From Gnetum montanum (Eukaryota; Streptophyta; Gnetopsida; Gnetales; Gnetaceae): a stretch of DNA of 64,000 bases. Each line of letters opens with the position of its first letter. Within the stretch, counting starts at the first letter, position 1. The position numbers and the translations under genes were made by a program. The notes beneath the pieces were generated by a model. It worked only from the letters and a program-made list of their open reading frames with translations, was not told where the DNA came from and ran no database searches. Positions 59,061 through 64,000 of the stretch are shown one piece after another. The stretch is from positions 163,837 through 227,836 of the forward strand of contig MNCI01037820.1 of NCBI GenBank assembly GCA_015680685.1, given 5' to 3'.

Positions 59061-59635
59061 CTTCCACCATGATAAAGGTTGCATTAGTAGGGAACTAGTC
59101 CCCCATCACAAAATCAATGTGGACCATGCCTCTCACCACAACCCGTGCCCCATTGAACGACTTTAAGCAGGACGTTCTTGTGGATTTGATTTGGTCGACC
59201 AAACATAGCTTATCCACTATAGGGAATGTGATGACATTTGTAGCAGCCCCATCATCAATGTGTACCCTTTGGATCTTATGTTGACCAACCTGAATTATGA
59301 TGAAAATGGGTGTTGTGGTCGTGTGACCCTTTTCAGGGTCTTCCCTAATGGAATCTTCACAGAAAATCAATTGGGATGGCTGTGGTTCTGCAGGCGTAGG
59401 AGGAAGAATAACTAAGTGAATCACTTTTTCTTCTACTGACATGTTCTCATCAATTGGTATTGTCATTGACATGTGAACCAGAGCCTCACGGTGTTTAGTA
59501 GAAGTCATAATTAGGTCATATAGACTTACCATTGTGTTTTTTTGTTTCAAAGCCTACTTGACCTAAGTGAGAGTGCTTAAAAGGTCTAGGCCACCTTCCT
59601 GTTTACTTCCTTTCTGCTCTTCCATTCATCCTAGG
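59000..59635 (-). pseudogene. Tat-like element gag end and retropepsin
   Basis: The minus strand shows the gag end (GLDLLSTLT, ALKQKNTMVSLYDLIM, TKHREALVHM). An aspartic protease follows, with VHIDDGAATNVITFP (D-D-G at the catalytic loop), LKSFNGARVVVRGMVHIDFV and, past a stop, ATFIMVEEMPGINLILR. One 151-codon frame (59550-59095) is open. The gag end matches the + strand gag at 63.86-63.91 kb, so the two are relatives in opposite orientation. RT is expected directly downstream but lies 5 kb away beyond the + strand gene. Confidence 0.82.
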
Positions 59636-59799
59636 AGACGAATTTTTCGAGGAGGGATAGTTTCGGTTATGGGATCAGACTCTTTCGAGCAAGGTGGCGA
59701 TGACTGTGCATGCATAGAAATGTCATCTTTCAGCAACGAGGACGTAGATGTAGAGAGAAAGTGCGTAGCTTTGGAAGTGAAACACCACTAATTTTGGCC

Positions 59800-60480
59800 T
59801 AATACTTTGAAATGAGAAAAACTCAAACCATTTTCAAGCTTTCAGGAGGCAAACATTTGACTAAGGCATGTAACTCACACTTGGCTTGTCAACTTAGCTT
59901 GCTCAAGCTAGCTTGCCCTCAACGTGAGCAACTCTAATGACATCAAAATCAAGTCAAAGATTGTCAATCTAAGGGTGCAAGCCATCCTCAAGGGTCACTA
60001 TTTTTTATTCCAAGTTTTAGCATTCAAGAATGCAAATTTTAGGCCAAATTTACAAATTTTCTCATTCATGTTGTGGTCACACTGAGGTCATGCTGGCAGT
60101 GTGAGCAACTCTAAGAGCCTCAAAACTAAGTTGAAATGATTTGATTCCAAGGTGCAAGTCATCCTCAGGGTTCAATGTTGACAATTTTAAGTCCTAGCCT
60201 CCAGAATTCGAGATTTTAGGTTCAAAATTACAAGTTTTTGTAGCTCAAGCTGAGCTCACACTAGCAACGTGAGTCCAACGTGAGCTACGAAAAGTGGCTT
60301 AAATCAAGGCACATCAAGCTCAATTTTTGATTTGCAGATCACTCTCAAGGTTAACCATAGTCAGAAAATTGCTGTACTCAAGCAATAGGCTTCAAAATGT
60401 CAAAATTGGTGTGAAATCTATCATTTTCAACTCACTCACGCTGAGGTCACGCTGGCAGCGTGAGTGCAGTGGGAGTGCAG
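59800..60480. repeat. ~180-bp diverged tandem repeat, 3-4 units
   Basis: The GTGAG landmark recurs at 59924, 60101, 60269 and 60460. The units share GAGGTCACGCTGGCAG, CAACTCTAA, and GGTGCAAGTCATCCTCA. It lies in the leader upstream of the + strand gag. Confidence 0.75.
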
Positions 60481-60853
60481 CATGAATACTGAACACACTC
60501 AATGAAAAGCATGCCAAACACATGCTGAGGACATGCCAAGAAAAAATCAACTCACGCTCGAAGATTTGGTGAAATAGAGATGACTCAAATAGCCACAAAA
60601 CCAATCAAATCGACGTCTTGCAGTAGTGAATTTAGGGAATGAGAAGTTTCAAGTAAGCCGGAGTCAATCTCTCTTGTTGTACATTACTATTTTCATTGTA
60701 AATTTTCATCATTTGTTAGCTTGTCAAGCTCTTACGCTCCAAATTATATCTAGTTCTATGGGCATAAGCTAGCTTGTGTAAGCTAACACATGCTGTAAGA
60801 TATAGTGCACCTGGTCAGGAACATAGCTTACTCATGTGCATCAACTGACACCT

Positions 60854-61002
60854 AGCTTGCTCATGCTATCAGCTTACTCACGCTGTCAGCTTACCCACGC
60901 TGTCAATTACTCATGTTGTTAGCTTGCTGACGTTGTCAATTACTCATGCTGTTAGCTTGCTCACATTTTAAGTTACTCACATTGTCAACTTACTCATGAT
61001 AG
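60854..61002. repeat. 16-17-bp tandem array, about 9 units
   Basis: The unit is AGCTTACTCACGCTGTC with variants such as AATTACTCATGCTGTT. It lies immediately before the gag start at 61061. Confidence 0.85.
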
Positions 61003-61060
61003 GTTAACTATCTAGCTTACGCACACTCAACTCGTCCAGCCTAGTTTATTCGCGCTCACT

Positions 61061-63320
61061 ATGGAATCTTCCCAGATCAACACAATGACACTCCCGATCT
61101 TTGATTTTTGGGTCAAGACCTCAAACCCTGTAACTACGATGGAACCCATAATTATTATTGAACAGATAAACCCCCAAGGCCCTATGCGCCAGTCATTTAG
61201 GCTATAGGGAAAAGACCCTACTTATGCAACTCTCACACCAGAATAATATAACTTCATCTGTGTGAAGATAAAAGCCAACCTGCCTATCAATCACATAGAA
61301 AGGGAAGCAAAGAGAAACTACAAAATTATTTACAAAGGGGGTCATGAGTTCACTCCCTTGGAATTTGATATAATTCCCTTGTCTGAACACTATCATTGAC
61401 TTATATTTCAGCTTCTCATGGCAAGGAGTCAAGCCTTATAGCCACCTCCAATAAAGCCTCAGAGTGGAGATGTGGAAATTAAGTTTGTAGCTAAATCTGA
61501 GCATGGGGATTTGTACCATATTGTCAGTCCCCATGCCCATAGAAACCCATTATTCCAACCTTTCCTAGAAGAAACTATGCTTCCTCCATCATCTGCAAAC
61601 ACTCGAGTGTCAGCTTCTCAACAATAAGTACCCGCTTTCATTCCCATCTTCTCTATTCCCAACATTCAATTTGATATGTCCAATTCCATCATACCTATGT
61701 AAGTGTAGTCTCGAGAACCCCCTCTTCAAACTAATTTAGGATCAATCTTCCAACCTCAGGTAATTATGATGCCATCTATCATACCAGCTTCCACATCCAT
61801 CCATTACATACCACAAGTGCAAACTCATGGAGCATTATTGATTACTTCAGCCCAACACATTTAGGGTGTTACCTCATAACCTATGGCCGGGCAGTGGGTT
61901 TTACTAGCTATTCAACAACATCAATCAACTCAGTATAGTGTACCACACCCTACAATCCCATCTTTGAATGTTGCTTCACCACAACCGATAATCCAACAGT
62001 CTCCCTTTCCACAAACAATGCAACAATCGAATTACTATCAATCCACTCAATTCACCGATTTGCATACTATCCAAGAGTGGGTAGACACAAAAAAAATGAT
62101 GCAATCATTAACTAAGGAGTTAAAACTCCTTAAAACTATAAACATTGAGGAAGTTAAGGTGCTGGACTTCTATCAAGATGACCCAATCCACCCTTCAATA
62201 CCACCATTAACCTTGCTGAAGGAAATCTCATTGCCCCAACTAACCAAGTACAATGGAGAGGGAGATCTAAATGTCCATTTGGTAACATTTCTTCTAGAGT
62301 GTCTATTGCTTCAAGCCTAGCCTCATGCAATTCTATGTGTATTTGCTATGTCCTTAATGGGAAAAGCCTTAGATTGGTATCGAGCTTTACACTGTAACTC
62401 CATATCCTCCCTAGAAGATTTGTTACATTAGTTTGTTACCTGCTTTAAATATAATCTAAAGCATAAATCCACACTGGATAGCTTGATTCAGATCAAACAG
62501 GTGCTGTTAGAACTAGTGCAAAAATTTATCCAAAGGTGGAGTGTAACCCTCAACGAACTTCACGAGGCCATCCCTAAAACATATATGCTTACCATCCTTA
62601 AAGCAGCCATGAATGACTTTATTAAATTGAAACTTTATTATTTGAGTGCCCATACTTTGAGCCAAGCATTTGTGCAAATTAAGAACATAGAAGAGGTGCC
62701 TCAAACAAGTAATGACCTAGCTTATTCAACCTTTAGGAACCAACATACAAGGAAAGATAAGGATAAATCCAAAATGATAGTAGCGGCAGTGGCAGAGATA
62801 GCCCAACCTAACAATCCAAGATAGAAAGGAAAACAACCCACTACTCCAACCAGCCGTGAAGGAACCATACCTATGCCTACACCCGAATATTCATCAAATA
62901 AAAATACCAACATGGGTCACACTAGTACATTCAAATGAAAGGATCCCACCTAGTATACACCCTTGCCTGTGAAGCCTTCACAATTGTTAGATAAACTTAT
63001 AAAGGCCAGGTTAATCAAGCATAAACAAATGTCTCTTATCTCAAAAACATGATCAATTCTGTGAGTTGGTCAAGAACCTAGCTTTAGCAACAACTAATGA
63101 GCCTCCCATTTCAAGAGGCTTTAGGTTGGACAGGTTTTGCGAATATTACCAATGGTGTGGGCACAGAATTGGCTACTGGTTCACCTTAAAATAGGATATA
63201 CAATGCATGATTGACAAGGGTGAAATAGTATTCGATGAGGCAAACCCAGTAAGGTCCCAAAACAAACCCATGTGAGTCTACAAGAATCCTCTCAATACTA
63301 ATGATGCACCATATGTGATT
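61061..63320 (+). pseudogene. Tat-like element gag on the plus strand
   Basis: A single frame runs from ATG 61061 (MESSQINTMTLPIFDFWVK) to at least 63300 with about a dozen in-frame stops but no shift. A Pro/Gln-rich N-terminal part (INPQGPMRQS, SYQS-like runs) is followed by EISLPQLTKYNGEGD and the capsid core, GKALDWYRALHCNSISSLED and KFIQRWSVTLNELHE (62350-62700). A Lys-rich linker is followed by the modified knuckle FCEYYQWCGHRIGYWF near 63137-63184. Tandem repeats form its leader. Gag binds and packages element RNA. Confidence 0.85.
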
Positions 63321-63329
63321 AACATTATC

Positions 63330-64000
63330 CATGTGGAGAATGAACAGGACATCTCATAAAAACCTTTTGTAATCTATAGGCCCTCTGAAAATACACCTAC
63401 CTTAACACCTCCTCAAACTCCTTTTGTCATACACACATTCCCTTCACCACAAAAACCATTCGTCATCCGCATACCCCCTTCTATCGCAGCAACAACCATA
63501 CCATTGGAAACCTGGTACATTCCCTTTGTAATCTGGGTGCTGAAACACCTTGATGTGCAACCCCCTACCATTCCCCTGCAACCCCTGCTAGAGCATCTTG
63601 TCGATAGGCTAACACGAGAGTGCCTAAAGAAGGAACATCATGAGCACAAAGTAGGACCACCAAAGCACATACCACTAAATGCTATTCCTATGGGTTCGTC
63701 TACCGGTGAACCTAGCACAAGTCACCAAGACAAGAATACTAGTACTCCCAAGGTCCCAAACTCAACTTCCCCAGTTGCCAACACAAAAATCCCTCTACAA
63801 GAGATACAAATGTTGGGTCAAATGGACCAAGTATCCATAGATAAGGGTTCCCAAAATGGTAAAGATCTAGCAAGTGCATTGACTCAAGTCACGTAGGCTT
63901 TGAAACAAAAAGAATACTTCCTTAAGCCTGTATGATCTAGTAATGACTTCAACTATACATTGGGAAGTTCTCGTGCATATGTTGACTTCGATCCTTATTA
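63330..64000 (+). pseudogene. C-terminal gag region, continuing past the window
   Basis: A Pro/Thr-rich part (63360-63500) is followed by an open frame 63504-63896, shifted relative to the main gag frame, ending KDLASALTQVT. ALKQKEYFLKPV follows. This last piece corresponds to the end of gag before the protease at 59.63 kb (-). Protease would lie beyond 64000. Confidence 0.65.

Noticed and set aside
1-64000. tRNA, rRNA, miRNA or snoRNA genes
   Set aside because: I saw no cloverleaf with internal A and B boxes, no rRNA segments and no convincing long miRNA-type foldback apart from the N-associated inverted repeats. The tRNA-like words found are retroelement primer sites.

Overview
The window looks like intergenic DNA from a large, repeat-rich seed-plant genome, most likely a gymnosperm. 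This rests on long, nested, heavily decayed Ty3/Gypsy elements, on Gnk2-type receptor kinase and L-type lectin relics, on plant splice signals, and on the near absence of intact host genes. No ORF can be called a healthy host gene. Most retroelement reading frames carry stops, often TAG or TGA where Gln or Trp is expected, plus frameshifts. The species cannot be read from the sequence.

Layout, left to right. 1-167 is the edge of an Athila-type LTR. 994-3902 (-) is a seven-exon cysteine-rich receptor-like kinase pseudogene. 5110-14482 is a truncated Athila-like element D (+), whose env-like 3' ORF is split by a complete gag/protease-only element A (-, 5466-12704, target duplication ACAAC). 14483-18180 has no recognisable gene. 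18190-34370 is a larger Athila-like element B (+) with gag, protease, an RT deletion, RNase H, integrase, a long spacer, an env-like coiled-coil ORF and a 3' LTR. It is split by a second complete gag-only element C (-, 22949-28611, target duplication GGTGG). 34690-39170 holds two pieces of another gag (J, -), separated by about 3 kb that contains an L-type lectin pseudogene, an inverted repeat and an assembly gap. 40843-47040 is the 3' half of Athila-like element F (-).

The right part is a different, Tat-like family. 46.9-49 kb is LTR-like. 50.37-53.85 kb (-) encodes integrase, a second archaeal-type RNase H, RNase H1 and RT. 59.0-59.63 kb (-) encodes the matching protease. Between protease and RT lies a + strand, intron-containing gene (54.6-58.96 kb) with its own TATA box. 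Tandem arrays sharing one core word lie next to the pol block on both sides. Short perfect hairpins (TGCTACGCTA and its complement) recur in the LTR-like region and in the introns of this gene. From 59.8 kb a + strand relative begins with tandem-repeat leader DNA and a gag that runs off the window.

Functionally the DNA is a set of mutually nested retroelements. Autonomous-type relatives (B, D, F) appear to have carried pol plus an env-like ORF. A and C kept LTRs, a tRNA-Asp-type primer site, gag and polypurine tract but no polymerase, so they would have depended on proteins supplied in trans. Two places (about 21.19 kb and 38 kb) look like assembly artefacts made of inverted copies bordered by N.
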